64,000 nt of DNA from Chondrosia reniformis (GCA_947172415.1 OX359200.1:2420501-2484500), one strand, 5' to 3'; numbered from the stretch's first letter, positions 44,438 to 57,371 are shown. Numbers and translations: made by a program. The notes: generated from the sequence alone by a model not told the origin.

Positions 44438-47400
44438 TGATTGTTGGTGGGTAGAGCCCGAAACAGGCCCTCTACTTCCAACTGTCACACCATAGTTTAA
44501 ATTGAATGTTGGTGGGTACAGCCCAAAACAAGCGCTCCAATTTCAACTGTCAAACCATAGCTTTAATTAAATGTGCGTGGGTACAGCCCTAAACAGGCCC
44601 TCCAATTTCAACTGTCACACCATAGTTTAAATTGAATGTTGGTGGGTACAGCCCAAAACAAGCCCTCCAATTTCAACTGTCACACCATAGTTTTAATTAA
44701 ATGTGGGTGGGTACAGCCCTAAACAGGCCCTCCAATTTCAACTGTCACGCCATAGTTTAAATTGAATGTTGGTGGGTACAGCCCAAAACAAGCCCTCCAA
44801 TTTCAACTGTCAAACCATAGTTTTAATTAAAGGTGCGTGGGTACAGCCCTAAACAAGCCCTCCAATTTCAACTGTCACACCATAGTTTTAATTAAATGTG
44901 CGTGGGTACAGCCCTAAACAGGCCCTCCAATTTCAACTGTCACACCATAGTTTAAATTGAATATTGGTGGGTACAGCCCAAAACAAGCCCTCCAATTTCA
45001 ACTGTCAAACCATAGTTTTACTTAAATGTGGGTGGGTACAGCCCTAAACAGGCCCTCCAATTTCAACTGTCACACCATAGTTTAAATTGAATGTTGGTGG
45101 GTACAGCCCAAAACAAGCCCTCCAATTTCAACTGTCAAACCATAGTTTTAATTAAATGTGCATGGGTACAGCCCTAAAAAGGCCCTCCAATTTCAACTGT
45201 CACACCAAAGTTTAAATTGAATCTTGGTGGGTACAGCGCGAAACAGGCCCTCCACTTCCAACTGTCACACCATATTTCAATTAAATGCGGATGGATACAG
45301 CCCAAAACAGGACCTCCACTTCCAACTGTCACACCATATTTCAATTAAATGTGGGTGGGTACAGCGCGAAACAGGCCCTCCACTTCCAACTGTCGCACCA
45401 TATTTTAATTAAATGTGGGTGGATATAGCCCGAAACAGGACCTCCACTTCCAACTGTCACACCATAGTTTTAATTGAATTTTGGTGGGTACAGCCCTAAA
45501 CAGGCACTCCACTTCCAACTGTCACACCATAGTTTTAATTAAATGTTGGTGGGTACAGCCCGAAAAAGGCCCTCCACTTCCAACTGTCACACCATAGTTT
45601 TAATCGAATGTTGGTGGGTACAGCCAGAAACAGACCCTCCACTTCCAACTGTCACAGCAGAGTTTTAATTAAATGTGGGTAGGTACTGCCCTAAACAGGC
45701 CCTCCAATTTCAACTGTCACACTATGGTTTAAATTGAATGTTGGTGGGTACAGCCCGAAACAAGCCCCGCCAATTTCAACTGTCACACCAAAGTTTTAAT
45801 TAAATGTGGGTGGGTACAGCCCTAACCAGGCCCTCCAATTTCAACTGTCACACCATATTTTAATTAAATGTGGGTGGATACAGCTGGAAGCAGGACTTCC
45901 ACTTCCAACTGTCCCACAATAGTTTAATTGAATGTTGGTGGGTACAGTCCGAAACAGGTCCTCCACTTCCAACTGTCACACCATAGTTTTAATTAAATGT
46001 TGGTGGGTATAGCCCGAAAAAGGCCCTCCACTTTCAACTGTCACACCACAGTTTTAATCGAATGTTGGTGGGTACAGCCAGAAACAGGCCCTACACTTCT
46101 AACTGTCACACCATAGTGTTAATTAAATATGGGTGGGTACAGCGCGAAACAGGCCCTCCACTTCCAACTGTCGCACCATATTTTAATTAAATGTGGGTGG
46201 ATATAGCCCGAAACAGGACCTCCACTTCCAACTGTCACACCATAGTTTTAATTGAATGTTGGTGGGTACAGCCCTAAACAGGCACTCCACTTCCAACTGT
46301 CACACCATAGTTTTAATTAAATGTTGGTGGGTACAGCCCGAAAAAGGCCCTCCACTTCCAACTGTCACACCATAGTTTTAATCGAATGTTGGTGGGTACA
46401 GCCAGAAACAGACCCTCCACTTCCAACTGTCACAGCAGAGTTTTAATTAAATGTGGGTAGGTACTGCCCTAAACAGGCCCTCCAATTTCAACTGTCACAC
46501 TATGGTTTAAATTGAATGTTGGTGGGTACAGTCCGAAACAAGCCCCGCCAATTTCAACTGTCACACCAAAGTTTTAATTAAATGTGGGTGGGTACAGCCC
46601 TAACCAGGCCCTCCAATTTCAACTGTCACACCATATTTTAATTAAATGTGGGTGGATACAGCTGGAAGCAGGACTTCCACTTCCAACGGTCCCACCATAG
46701 TTTTAATTGAATGTTGGTGGGTACAGTCCGAAACAGGTCCTCCACTTCCAACTGTCACACCATAGTTTTAATTAAATGTTGGTGGGTACAGCCCGAAAAA
46801 GGCCCTCCACTTTCAACTGTCACACCACAGTTTTAATCGAATGTTGGTGGGTACAGCCAGAAACAGGCCCTACACTTCTAACTGTCACACCATAGTGTTA
46901 ATTAAATATGGGTGGATACAGCCCGGAACAGGCCGTCCACTTCCAACTGTCACACAATAGTTTTAATTAAATGTGGGTGGGTACAGCCCGAAACAGACCC
47001 TCCACTTCCAACTGTCACAGCATAGTTTTAATTAAATGTGGGTGGGTACAGCCCTAACCAGGCCCTCCAATTTCAACTGTCACACCATATTTTAATTAAA
47101 TGTGGGTGGATACAACCCGAAGCAGGACTTCCACTTCCAACTGTCCCACCATAGCTTTAATTGAATGTTTGTGGGTACAGCCCGAAACAGGTCCTCCACT
47201 TCCAACTGTCACACCATAGTTTTAATTAAATGTTGGTGGGTACAGCCCGAAAAAGGCCCTCCACTTCCAACTGTCACACCATAGTTTTAATCGAATGTTG
47301 GTGGGTACAGCCAGAAACAGGCCCTACACTTCCAACTGTCACACAATAGTTTTAATTAAATGTGGGTGGGTACAGCCCGAAACAGACCCTCACTTCCAAC

Positions 47401-48925
47401 TGTCACACCATAGTTTTAATTAAATGTGGGTGGGTACAGCCCTAAACAGGCCCTCCAATTTCAGCTGTCACACGAAAGTCTAAATTGAATTTTGGTGGGT
47501 ACAGCCCAAAAAAGGCCCTACACTTCCAACTGTCACACCATAGTTTTAATCGAATATTGGTGGGTACAGCCAGAAACAGGCCCTACACTTCTAACTGACA
47601 TACCATAGTGTTAATTAAATGTGGATGGGTACAGCCCGGAACAGGCCGTCCACTTCCAACTTTCCCACAATAGTTTTAATTAAATGTGGGTGGGTACAGC
47701 CCGAAACAGACCCTCCACTTCCAACTGTCACAGCAGAGTTTTAATCAAATGTGGGTAGGTACAGCCCTAAACAGGCCCTCCAATTTCAACTGTCACACTA
47801 TGGTTTAAATTGAATGTTGGTGGGTACAGCCCGAAACAGGCCCTCCAATTTCAACTGTCACACCATAGTTTAAATTGAATTTTGGTGGGTACAGCCCGAA
47901 AAAGGCCCTCGACTTCCAACTGTCACACCATAGTTTTAATCGAATGTTGGTGGGTACAGCCAGAAACAGGCCCTACACTTCTAACTGTCACACCATAGTG
48001 TTAATTAAATGTGGATGGGTACAGCCCGGTACAGGCCGTCCACTTCCAACTGTCACACAATAGCTTTAATTAAATGTGGGTGGGTACAGCCGAAACAGAC
48101 CCTCCACTTCCAACTGTCACAGCATAGTTTTAATCGAATGTTGGTGGGTACAGCCAGAAACAGGCCCTACACTTCCAACTGTCACACCATAGTTTTAATC
48201 GAATATTGGTGGGTACAGCCAGAAACAGGCCCTACACTTCTAACTGACATACCATAGTGTTAATTAAATGTGGATGGGTACAGCCCGGAACAGGCCGTCC
48301 ACTTCCAACTTTCCCACAATAGTTTTAATTAAATGTGGGTGGGTACAGCCCGAAACAGACCCTCCACTTCCAACTGTCACAGCAGAGTTTAATTAAATGT
48401 GGGTAGGTACAGCCCTAAACAGGCCCTCCAATTTCAACTGTCACACTATGGTTTAAATTGAATGTTGGTGGGTACAGCCCGAAACAGGCCCTCCAATTTC
48501 AACTGTCACACCATAGTTTAAATTGAATTTTGGTGGGTACAGCCCGAAAAAGGCCCTCGACTTCCAACTGTCACACCATAGTTTTAATCGAATGTTGGTG
48601 GGTACAGCCAGAAACAGGCCCTACACTTCTAACTGTCACACCATAGTGTTAATTAAATGTGGATGGGTACAGCCCGGTACAGGCCGTCCACTTCCAACTG
48701 TCACACAATAGCTTTAATTAAATGTGGGTGGGTACAGCCGAAACAGACCCTCCACTTCCAACTGTCACAGCATAGTTTTAATCGAATGTTGGTGGGTACA
48801 GCCCAAAAAAGGCCCTACACTTCCAACTGTCACACCATAGGTTTAATCGAATGTTGGTGGGTACAGCCAGAAACAGGCCCTACACTTGCAACTGTCACAC
48901 CATAGGTAATCGAATGTTGGTTGGT
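44438..48925. repeat. 65-bp satellite array (~69 units) with higher-order duplications
   Basis: The unit is TTTTAATTAAATGTGGGTGG, GTACAGCCC, AAACAGGCCCTCCA, CTTCCAACTGTCACACCATA with variants. From 44438 to about 45240, two variants alternate (TTTAAATTGAATGTTGG and TTTTAATTAAATGTG), giving a 130-bp dimer. About 45350-45980 recurs about 780 bp later (12 units), and about 47560-48200 recurs 648 bp later (10 units). Frames of up to 82 codons in the array are periodic by-products. The last units (48900-49020) decay into a related CAGCACACTCATTT variant. Confidence 0.93.
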
Positions 48926-49415
48926 ACAGCCCGAACCAGGCTCTCCACATCAGCACACTCATTTTTATTTTAAAAGTCTACCTAAAACAGGCTCTACACC
49001 TGAGCACACTCATTTACTTTTAAAAGACTCACTGGACAGGTAGAGCGGCACATCGATTTTCGGATACCATGGAATATCGGACGGCATATCTCAGCTTCTG
49101 AGCCTTTAATTTCTCTGAGCATATTACAATACTAAATTATTAACTTTGCATGCAAAGTTACATATAAATTGCAGGTATACTCATAAACAATATTTTTTTG
49201 GTCAAAATCAGGTATTTTCGGACGAGGTCTGTTACTCGATTGTCTTGGAGTCTCAGCTGCGATAGTTGGAGACATATAAGGGCCATTCACAATGGATGAT
49301 GTTTGCCCTGAGAGGTAAGTGGGAATTATTTGTTGTTAATATAATGCACATGTACAATTTTGATATATGTATATATACTCTAAACCAAATAGTACATATA
49401 TTGATGTCACCTATA

Positions 49416-49515
49416 TAGTCACGCCTGGGTTATCCGGACTTGGTTTATCCAGCAACCTAGGCTATCCGACACTTTAATCGGAAACCAATAGTGTTGGATA
49501 ACCCAGGCGTGACTG
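49416..49515. mobile_element. 100-bp pogo/mariner-type MITE with TA target duplication
   Basis: The ends are TAGTCACGCCTGGGTTATCC and GGATAACCCAGGCGTGACTG, inverted, flanked by TA (49414-49415 and 49516-49517). An inner inverted TATCCGGAC / GTGTTGGATA pairing is also seen. TA duplication with CAGT-like ends fits pogo/Tigger-derived MITEs. It shares no end sequence with E1, so it belongs to another family. Confidence 0.8.
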
Positions 49516-49518
49516 TAT

Positions 49519-49920
49519 ATATATATTGAACATGTACCTTTCTTTTGATTCTTTTGTTGACGCTCTTTTTTCCTTCTCTCTTTCGCTGCAATTTATTCTT
49601 TCCTCTTTTCTTCCTTCTCAGTTATTTCCCTGATGCACTGCTCACTTGTGAGCACCCTGGCACACTGAGAGGGCTGGTTTAATTTATGCTTAGCAGGGGC
49701 TGTAGGCCTTAAAAGGATGTCTCCTAAGGTCCTTTAGTTACGGAGGTTGATTAGGCCTAGCCACGTGATTGTCAGGCTGGTCCAGAGTTTTCCTTATGTA
49801 TACCTTAGCCCAAGGCCTCCTACTACTGGTAAGAGGGGAATCACCAGATAGTTCACTTTGGAATGTTGCTACAGGGTTACATGTAGGAGTACTAAAAGGG
49901 ACAAAAGGGGGTGTTTTCGC
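49519..49920. other. No gene seen (3' part of element E1)
   Basis: Non-coding sequence between the small MITE and the transposase stop, with no supported frame. Confidence 0.4.
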
Positions 49921-51759
49921 TCATCTGGAAATAATATTAATGTCATGATCTGGTTCTAGCTTGGATAGGACTACTCTTCTGTTCACTGGGTATAATCCTA
50001 CAGATTTAAAGTAGGATACAATATTTTCTGTAGACATACCCTTAACCCATGCTTTTTGGAAGACAACCATGAAATTCCTTCTATTCAGGACTGTGCCTGG
50101 ATTTTCTGAGTACACCTTTTGGCACTCTTGTCTCCAACATGCCTTCAATGATGCAAATGTGCCATTATCCAATGGCTGAAGGATATGTGTCGTGTGAGGT
50201 GGTGAACAGAAAAATATAATTCCTTCATCTGCCGCCATTTTGAGAAGTTTGGATTGTAATGAGATACGTGGCCATGCAGCAAAAGTAGATTTGGACGAAC
50301 AGATGGGGCATGTACTAAAAAGTGGTTCTTAAACCACTCTTCAAGGCTATCCATCCACCCTTTTTCTGAGAGCCCTTAGAATGTTCCAGGAACCTCACCA
50401 GCTGTCATATCAGGATGCAGATGCTTCCTGTCAAAGACCACCATTGATGGAATAGTGTAGCCAGTGGCATTGGCACATGTGAATACAGTAATTTGGGATT
50501 TATCACTGGCAGTGATGGCATAAGGATGTTTCTGGTATTTGTGTACCACAACCTTTAGTGGCATATGCATCAATGGCATGCCAGTTTCATCACAATTGAA
50601 GATCTGGTTAGGTCTTCTCATTAGTCCATTGGCTTCTAATTTCTCTGTTAGGAGATCAAAGTATTTCTCAACAACAACGGGATTGTTGGAAACTGCTCAT
50701 GCATAAGACAATGGTTCAGCATGAAGAAGAGTGATTTCAGGATGCCTTTTGCGAATAAAATCCCACCAACCCTTTATTGGGGCGCCATAGGCGCCCCTAT
50801 ATTGTTTTCAGAAATTATGTTAACGTATGGCTTCCTGTTCGTAGTCTTGTATATATATATATATCTGTCAAAAATGGCGGACGTTCGGCTAGCTTTCGTT
50901 TTCTAGCTTAAAATTAGCTTTCTCTTCCTTAGCGTAGAACATTGAACGAACGAAATGGACTTAAAAACCACCCTTGCTAATACTATGTAACGTAAAGCTT
51001 GCGCAAAAATGTTTTCTACAAGATATGGCCTTGAAAAATTGACGGCCAACAAGAGTCGATCGGAAATCGGTTAACCGGATATCTATAAGAACCAGCCAAG
51101 TAGTTTGAGTTTACTAAGGGGCGCCTGGCGCCCCACGAATTTTTTAAACTCGAACTACTTGTTACTATAATTCCATTTGGCTTAGGCTGATGAGCATTAA
51201 CAATCTGTTGAGCAATGGCTAGAACATCATTGCACGATTTCGCATAACCCACAGATGCACAACCAATTAAAAATTCTACTTAACTTGTTTCTTCATTATT
51301 AGTAAGGAGTCCTTTTACTCCACTTAAAGTATTTAAGGGGACTTTCTGGAATACTTTATTGTGCAGGGTCGATCGAAGTATGCCATACTCATCAGAAGCT
51401 TTACGTACACTCATTTTATCAGTTACCACTGCTTTTTATGCCTTTTCCATGCTTACACTGCTATATTGTCTGCATGTTGGAGGATGCTGTGGCAGAAAAG
51501 GCACGTTTAGTGAGGAGGAAATTGTGTGAGACCTTGCCACACGAGCCTGAATACTTGCCTTACCAGTATGAAAAGGTATCAAACCAGCCATTACACTACA
51601 AACATCAATCATGAAAAACTTACGAATTAACTCTTATATATAAGCATATTTGTGGTTCAATTGTTCTACAATACTGTTTGAAAGTTCCGTAATTGGCACA
51701 GAAATGTTCGCGTCCACACAAACTTCTGGTATAGAACGATCTAAATCTACAAAACCCAT
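49921..51759 (-). pseudogene. psq/CENP-B/DDE pogo-like transposase of E1, broken
   Basis: The frame starts at an ATG at 51759 (MGFVDLDRSIPEVC). A Pipsqueak-type HTH lies near 51330-51430 (MSVRKASDEYGILRSTLHNK). A CENP-B-type region follows (GYAKSCNDVLAIAQQ, then WWDFIRKRHPEITL). These two halves are split by the insertion at 50757-51168. The DDE part has IFNCDETGMPL, LLLLHGHVSHYNP and LQPLDNGTFASLK. The second catalytic aspartate is replaced by His (HGH for DGH). Frames also shift near 50360. The gene is therefore dead by insertion, substitution and frameshift. Confidence 0.8.
50757..51168. mobile_element. Non-autonomous element inserted in the E1 transposase
   Basis: GGGGCGCCATAGGCGCCCC lies at the left and GGGGCGCCTGGCGCCCC at the right, both palindromic. 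The right side also has AGTAGTTTGAGTTT facing AAACTCGAACTACTT. AAAATGGCGGACGTT lies in the middle. Removing about 412 bp rejoins transposase coding (KPNGI to KGWWDF). The target duplication was not resolved. It is the same family as 4031-4225. Confidence 0.7.
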
Positions 51760-52022
51760 CTCAAACTTAACTATGAAGTCACAAATTTAAACTTATGATG
51801 TTTATTCACTAACTCAATCTTCGACAAGTGTCCGATTATCGATGCCCAAATGCGTCCGATTAAATATTATCCCGCTTCCTCATGGCTAGATGGATTGCTT
51901 CCAGACATTGTCTATGATCAGGATACAAGTGTTCCTAAGTTTCCATGAGCGTAAATTGATCAGGGTTTTTGGACAATTGAGTAACAGACGTCGTCTGAAA
52001 ATGCCTGATTTTCGACGGAAAA

Positions 52023-53412
52023 AATATTATTTCGGACACTTTATAGTTTTGTAAATAACTCTTGAAGTATACCTACAGTTTATATGTAACTTCACATGCA
52101 AAGTTAATAATCTACCATTGTAATATACTAGAAGTTTCAGAGAAATTGAAGACTCAGAAGCTGAGATATGCCATCCGATTTTCCATGGTGTCCGAAAATC
52201 CATGCGCCATCCTACAGGCTTATTACCAATTCGTCAGTATCGACGGCGTTCAGTTACCTGATCGAAATAACTGCTTCCTGGAAGTTAGTTAAACCTGAAC
52301 GATATACATGCCTTTAACAGGCAAGCACTTTAGGCCTTTAAAGAAGCTGAAACACGATTATTCAGTAGAACTTAACGAAAGGCACTACGACTAATTCGCC
52401 TCTATTCAAACTCAAAGCCACCAGCTTACTACTGTAAATGACGGCTTCAAATTTATAGCCTTGTAACTATCGTAAAAACTTCATAATCATTAAATTTACA
52501 TACAATCGTATCGAAGTTTTCATGCTATATAGGTAGAGTAAGGTATTAGAATTCGGACACGTAGATCTTAGAGAGTATTTTGGCTACCAATTTCGGATAA
52601 GCGTTAAAATGTAGCTCTCCTAAAGGCTGATTGGCATGCCCAAAACTAGACTATTTTGTTTCGGTTTCAAAGAGAACAAACGGCTTAAGTGGGGTGTCCG
52701 AATGTAATCGAAATTCGGACAGTATAATCAAAATTCGGACATTCACGTCTAGTGCATTCAGCTTCGGGCGGACAAGCTTCTAATTTTCTTAGCTGGTAGA
52801 TACAAGCCTCCACTACAAGTCAGGTAAATTTCAGCACAAAATATGGTCAATCCACTTATTGCGGCCATCAGAAGCCCAGCTTACTGGCGGAATTGAATTT
52901 CGGACACTACGTAGAGTAAAAAATCAATTAACGGGCACCATGTATTATCGGACACTCGATCGTTTTAATCAGCAGACGAATCGACCAAAGTCTACTATGA
53001 TTTGAAGGGCAGATGTTCCTAAACATTATTCGCTAAAAACTTAAAGACGCTGTCCGATAAAATCTATTATCGGACATTTTCATCTATTATCGGACGCCGG
53101 CTTGTACTTTGCAGACAAACAAGGAATGCAAGGGTTACTTGTACGACACAGAGGTACAAGTATTGTCTGCATGCTGACTAAAATTCGTTTTCCTACGATC
53201 AACGGTCGAGGTGAATTCGCCTTGCAAAGTAAGCAGGGTGCTTACATCTATTATCGGACACAATATAAACTAAGTAATAATGGTAGGGGGATGTGAATTG
53301 CTACTCAGTGGCGTAGCTAATAAATGATATAGATAGATAGAGGAATTAATGTCGCCATGGTCAATAAAATCCATCTAAAAACGTTTGGTTAATTAAGGTA
53401 AATGACCCCAGA
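52023..53412 (+). repeat. E2 left inverted arm with TCGGACA motif cluster
   Basis: TCGGACA, in either orientation, occurs at 52032, 52553, 52695 (inverted), 52715, 52735, 52900, 52948, 53051 (inverted), 53070 and 53254, among others. That is far more than chance for a heptamer in 1.4 kb. Spaced subterminal motifs are typical transposase-binding sites. A 76-codon open frame (52062-52292) has a mirror copy in the other arm and is probably not a gene. Confidence 0.75.
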
Positions 53413-53456
53413 AGTCATACCGGACACTCATAATCTGGCTGCGAGTTTGTCAATGA

Positions 53457-55813
53457 ATGAAAATGTTAGCGACTTCAGAGCGTATTCCTCACCTCCATAC
53501 GAGAACCGTGAGGTCCAGGTTCTCTTCGTCACAATCTCAAGGCAAGGATATTAAAAAGGCACCAGCAAAAGAGCGTAAAACCTGGAATGAAGAGGCCATG
53601 GCAAGGGCTTTGGAGGCTGTGCTATCAGGGAAGTTTAGTGTTAGGTGTGCAGCAGAGCAGTACAATGTACCAAAGTAAGCCCATCAAGCACACAGCCAAA
53701 TGCTATTAAATTCGGCCTTAAAATGCACTTTGAAAAATGAAAATACCCGGCACTTGACGGAAAAGGGTACAAAAAGAGGCTAATTAAGGAAGCATCAAGA
53801 GAATAGACTAAAACACTATTTTACTAGACCAATAACTTCATTGGGGCAAGCCTATGGACCTTTGGATTAGGATAGAGTTCCTTTCTCCACTGGGACATAT
53901 ATGGATGAAAGCACAATTCCTCCACCTATGCTGTGAATCTTGATTATCAGACACATACCATCCTAAGCTGACAAGTTAATAGTTCTGTGTAATCTTTATG
54001 TACCTTTAATTTACTGTCTGAATGAATAAATAAAATGATGATTACATCTCCCACAATTATATATACGAGATTTATTATCTCATGTAGCATTCCGATTAAA
54101 GTCATAAGCCAATTATCAATATTTTTTAAATTTCCCCATGCAGATTGTATGCATGGGCACGTCAAAATTGCAAACAATAAATTGTGAGTGGATACATATT
54201 AACCTTAGTGGAAGTGGATACATATTAACTTTATAATTATATATAATAACTATTGTTACTGCAAAAGTGTTAGTAATTATATAGCATAGGTAAATAGGCA
54301 ACATCCTGTTCCCATGTAAACGGCACACTTCCGCCTGCTAATCCAAAGATGGTGTCTTCGATTATGCCACAAAATGGATATGTTTCAAATTGACGAAGGA
54401 AAGCCTAAAACAAAATCCAATCCCCTTAGGGCACTCCACGGATGTCCATGAATGACGTAAAGTTTCAGGGCGATAGTGTGCTAACTGACAGAGAAGTTTG
54501 AGGACAAACAAACAAACAAACAGAGAACCTGTACATTATAATATGATTAACTGTCATCGTGAGAGACATTAAATAACTGTATACATATATATATTGTATA
54601 GGTCAACCCTATATGATCGTGTCAGTGGTAGAGTCCTTCAGGGTTCACAAAGTGGCCCACAGTGATATCTTAGTGATGAAGAAAAAGGAGAATTAGTTAG
54701 GTTCATCATTAGATGTTCTGAAATAGGATACTCACGTACGAAAAAGGATATCTTAGCTACTGTTCAGAGGATATGTGAAAAGAAGGGCTTTATGGTCTCT
54801 GTGTCACATGGCTGGTGGGATGCTTTTCAAAGGAGGCATCCAAGGTTAAGTATTCGTAATGCAGAAGGGCTTGGGTATGCAAGAGCAGTAGCCTTTGACC
54901 GAGTTGTTATCAACCGTTATTATGACATGTTAGAGGCCACTTTAAGGGACAATGGTGTATGGGATTTGCCAGAGCAAGTGTTTAATTGTGATGAGACTGG
55001 AATGCCTTTAAACCCTAACACTTCTAAGGTAGTAGCGACAAAGGGAACAGAGCATCCCTATCAGTTAACCAGCGAGACAAGGCACACATCACTGTCCTGG
55101 CATGTGCAAGTGCTGCTGGGTATGCAATTCCACCCATGGTCATCTTTGATCAAAGGGTACTGAAGCCCGAGCTCACAATAGGTGAGGTACCTGGCACCTT
55201 CTATGGGCTGAGTGACAATGGGTGGATTGATTCAGAATTATTCCATGAGTGGTTTGCAAACCACTTCTTGAGATATGCACCTTCAGCCAGGCCCCTTCTT
55301 CTTCTTTTGGATGGCCATTCATCCCATTACCAACCCGCTGTAGTGCGAAAGGCTGCAAAGGAAGGAGTCATAATCTTTTGCTTACCTCCACATTCTTCCC
55401 ATGCCACTCAACCATTAGATAATGGTCCTTTTGCATCACTGAAAGCCCACTGGAAATAGGTATGCAGAGAATTCATGGTAAAAAATCCTGGACAAGTTGT
55501 AACCAGGTTCCAATTTTCAGCACTTTTCTCCAAAGCATACACAAAGGCTATGACCATGTACACAATTACTGAAAACATTTGCAGTACAGGTGTGTATCCA
55601 TTCAATAGGCATGCTGGTATGCCTTCCTGTGCACCTGAGCCTGGTCTAGCTACAGAGACAGGCTTGGGATATGTACCATTTTTCAGCCCTCAAACACATG
55701 TAAAGAGTGCAGGTCAGCAACAGACCTACACAGCCATCACCAGTGAATTAGTAGATACTGATGAAGAGCCTGATGTTAATGAGTTGCAAGAGCCATGTGA
55801 AGGCACAGGTTAG
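53457..55813 (+). pseudogene. psq/CENP-B/DDE pogo-like transposase of E2
   Basis: Exon 1 (53457-53672) ends in a Pipsqueak HTH (KTWNEEAMARALEAVLSGKF, then AAEQYNVPK). A phase-2 intron (donor GTAAGC, acceptor TATAG at 54601) splits that domain, and exon 2 resumes with STLYDRVSGRV. A CENP-B-type HTH follows (HGWWDAFQRRHPRLSIRNAE), then the DDE domain with VFNCDETGMPLNP, LLLLLDGHSSHYQP and TQPLDNGPFASLKAHW. All three acidic residues are intact. A TGA near 54661, a frame change near 55090-55140 and a TAG at 55457 interrupt it. The tail (to 55813) has TGVYPFNRHA, the conserved end of the catalytic domain. It cuts and pastes DNA when intact. Confidence 0.8.
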
Positions 55814-55914
55814 TATATTTAAGGTATATGAATATAACATATGTAATTAAAATAATTTTTTCTTCCTCTGCTTCTTCCTCTCTAGGTACCTCAGAAACTG
55901 TACAACACATCTCT

Positions 55915-56685
55915 TTCACAGATGCAGAGGTGGAGCACTTTGAAAGACAGTATACAGAAGGGCACGACCTGACTGGAGATATACGATATAACCAATGGCT
56001 CCAGGTGGCCCATCCTGACACCACCTTCCTTGCTCACCAACCTAATGTTTCACAGGGTACTGTGGGTCATTTTAATTCAGTAATGGCTACATTTACAAGA
56101 CGAAGTGAGTCAGTCGGCCAACTCTCTAGGTTCCTGAAACACCCAATGCCTCTCAACCAAAAGGTTTACCAGCAGAACAAAGGCATCTTCTCGTGTACTC
56201 ACAAGCTCAGAGAGCATTAAGCTTATGGAGGAAAAGGATCTTGAGAAGGAGCAAAGGAGACTGAAGACTGGCATGAAAAATCGGAGACAGTGGACTATAA
56301 AGGATGCCCACAAAGGTACTGTACCAGGAGTGTGATTTTAGCTGACAATATTGTTTTCATTTCATTTCATTCATTTCCTATATGTGTGCATGTAGAAATG
56401 CAAGGAGAGCTGCTTTAATTGCATGTATACTGTTATGTATTTGACTGCTATAGATATTATAACTTGTCTATCAAGATTGTCATCTTGAATAAGTTTGTAA
56501 TGTTGACATGGTATTGCATATGCTCATGCAAATTTAAATGATCCTCAGATATTGATGAAGATAACCTTCAGTTTACTGAAGCTGAAGTGGCTCTCTTTGA
56601 AACACAACAGAAAGAAGGCTATGACTTGACCGGTGACTTGCGGTACAACCAGTGGCTTCAATTGGTGCACCCCAGACCGAATAGC
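55915..56685 (+). other. Twice-repeated C-terminal motif in the E2 gene (FTxAEVxxFExQ...RYNQWLQ)
   Basis: Two coding blocks about 650 bases apart contain the same motif of about 35 residues. The first (55915-56017) has EGHDLTGDIRYNQWLQVAHP and the second (56572-56680) has EGYDLTGDLRYNQWLQLVHP. The first exon follows an acceptor (TCCTCTCTAG). Each motif starts with FT(D/E)AEV and FE. I do not know a named domain for this, though similar strings are likely common in invertebrate transposon proteins. It may be a protein-binding tail. Frames between the blocks are broken. Confidence 0.5.
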
Positions 56686-57069
56686 AGTCAGACTACAAAG
56701 ACATCCTCTCGTAAGTTAAGGAGTACAGTGTGTACAAAAGAGCAAACTGAGAATAGTCACTTGGGAGTAGGCACAGTCTAAAACCCAGAAGAAAGGCAAG
56801 ACAAAGTTGTCAGATACACATGAAAGGTCCACACCAGGTGAATGAACTTAGGCAGCATGCAATGTTCCAGATGCATATACATGCAAGTTTATTAAACTGC
56901 ATGCTTGCATGTTGTTTTGTGTATATTGTGTATGTACATGTTTGTGTGTGTTGTGTGTGTATATGTAAGTAGATAAATACATGTTCATGGCTTGTATAAA
57001 TGTATAGCAGTAGTTCAGTTTCTTGTGTATGGCTGAACTGTGTTAAAAAGTTTTTATATTATTTTTACA

Positions 57070-57264
57070 GGCCAAAGTCTTTGTGAGGTACGCAAGTGTA
57101 AGAATAGTGAATCCACTGTATGGCTGCAGTGCAGTAGCTGTCTCTCCTGGTATCATTGCATTTGTGCTGCTGTGGACCCCAAACTGGCTAGAGGAAAGAA
57201 CTATAAATACCATTGTTCTTTTTGTTATTTTTTTGTAGATAGTGTATCTTCCATGATCTTCTGA
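57070..57264 (+). pseudogene. PHD-like zinc finger exon at the end of E2
   Basis: After an acceptor (TTTTTACAG) the frame reads LCEVRKCKNSES, WLQCSSCLSWYHCIC, then KYHCSFC and a stop at 57264. The ligand order is C-x4-C, C-x2-C, H-x-x-C-like, C-x2-C, which is the C4-H-C3 pattern of PHD fingers, with Trp before the second pair. PHD fingers bind histone tails, so such a module could steer the transposase to chromatin; that is inference. The exon may belong to the E2 transposase as its last exon. Confidence 0.6.
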
Positions 57265-57371
57265 CTGTGTAAGATGATGCCTGTTTTGTTTACTAGCTGC
57301 TGCATTTATTCTCTATCAATTAGTATGCAAAAATTCCATCTACCATAAATTGATTGTGTAACACGATTTGA

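Larger units (their letters stand above)
49045..52210 (-). mobile_element. pogo-type DNA transposon E1 with ~200-bp TIRs
   Basis: The left TIR (49045-49241) starts GGCACATCGATTTTCGGATA. The right TIR (51974-52210) is its diverged reverse complement, ending TCCGAAAATCCATGCGCC. Both include AACTTTGCATGCAAAGTTA-like runs and GGCATATCTCAGCTTCTGAG. A minus-strand transposase lies inside. Two further elements are inserted in it (49416-49515 and 50757-51168). Its right TIR overlaps the left arm of the next element. Confidence 0.7.

Noticed and set aside
47875-48905. Repeated 62- and 82-codon frames in the 65-bp satellite
   Set aside because: They recur exactly with the 648-bp block and end where unit variants change frame, so they are periodic artefacts.
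44438-48925. CRISPR-like array
   Set aside because: Units of 65 bp are contiguous, with no unique spacers between constant repeats, and the genome is eukaryotic.
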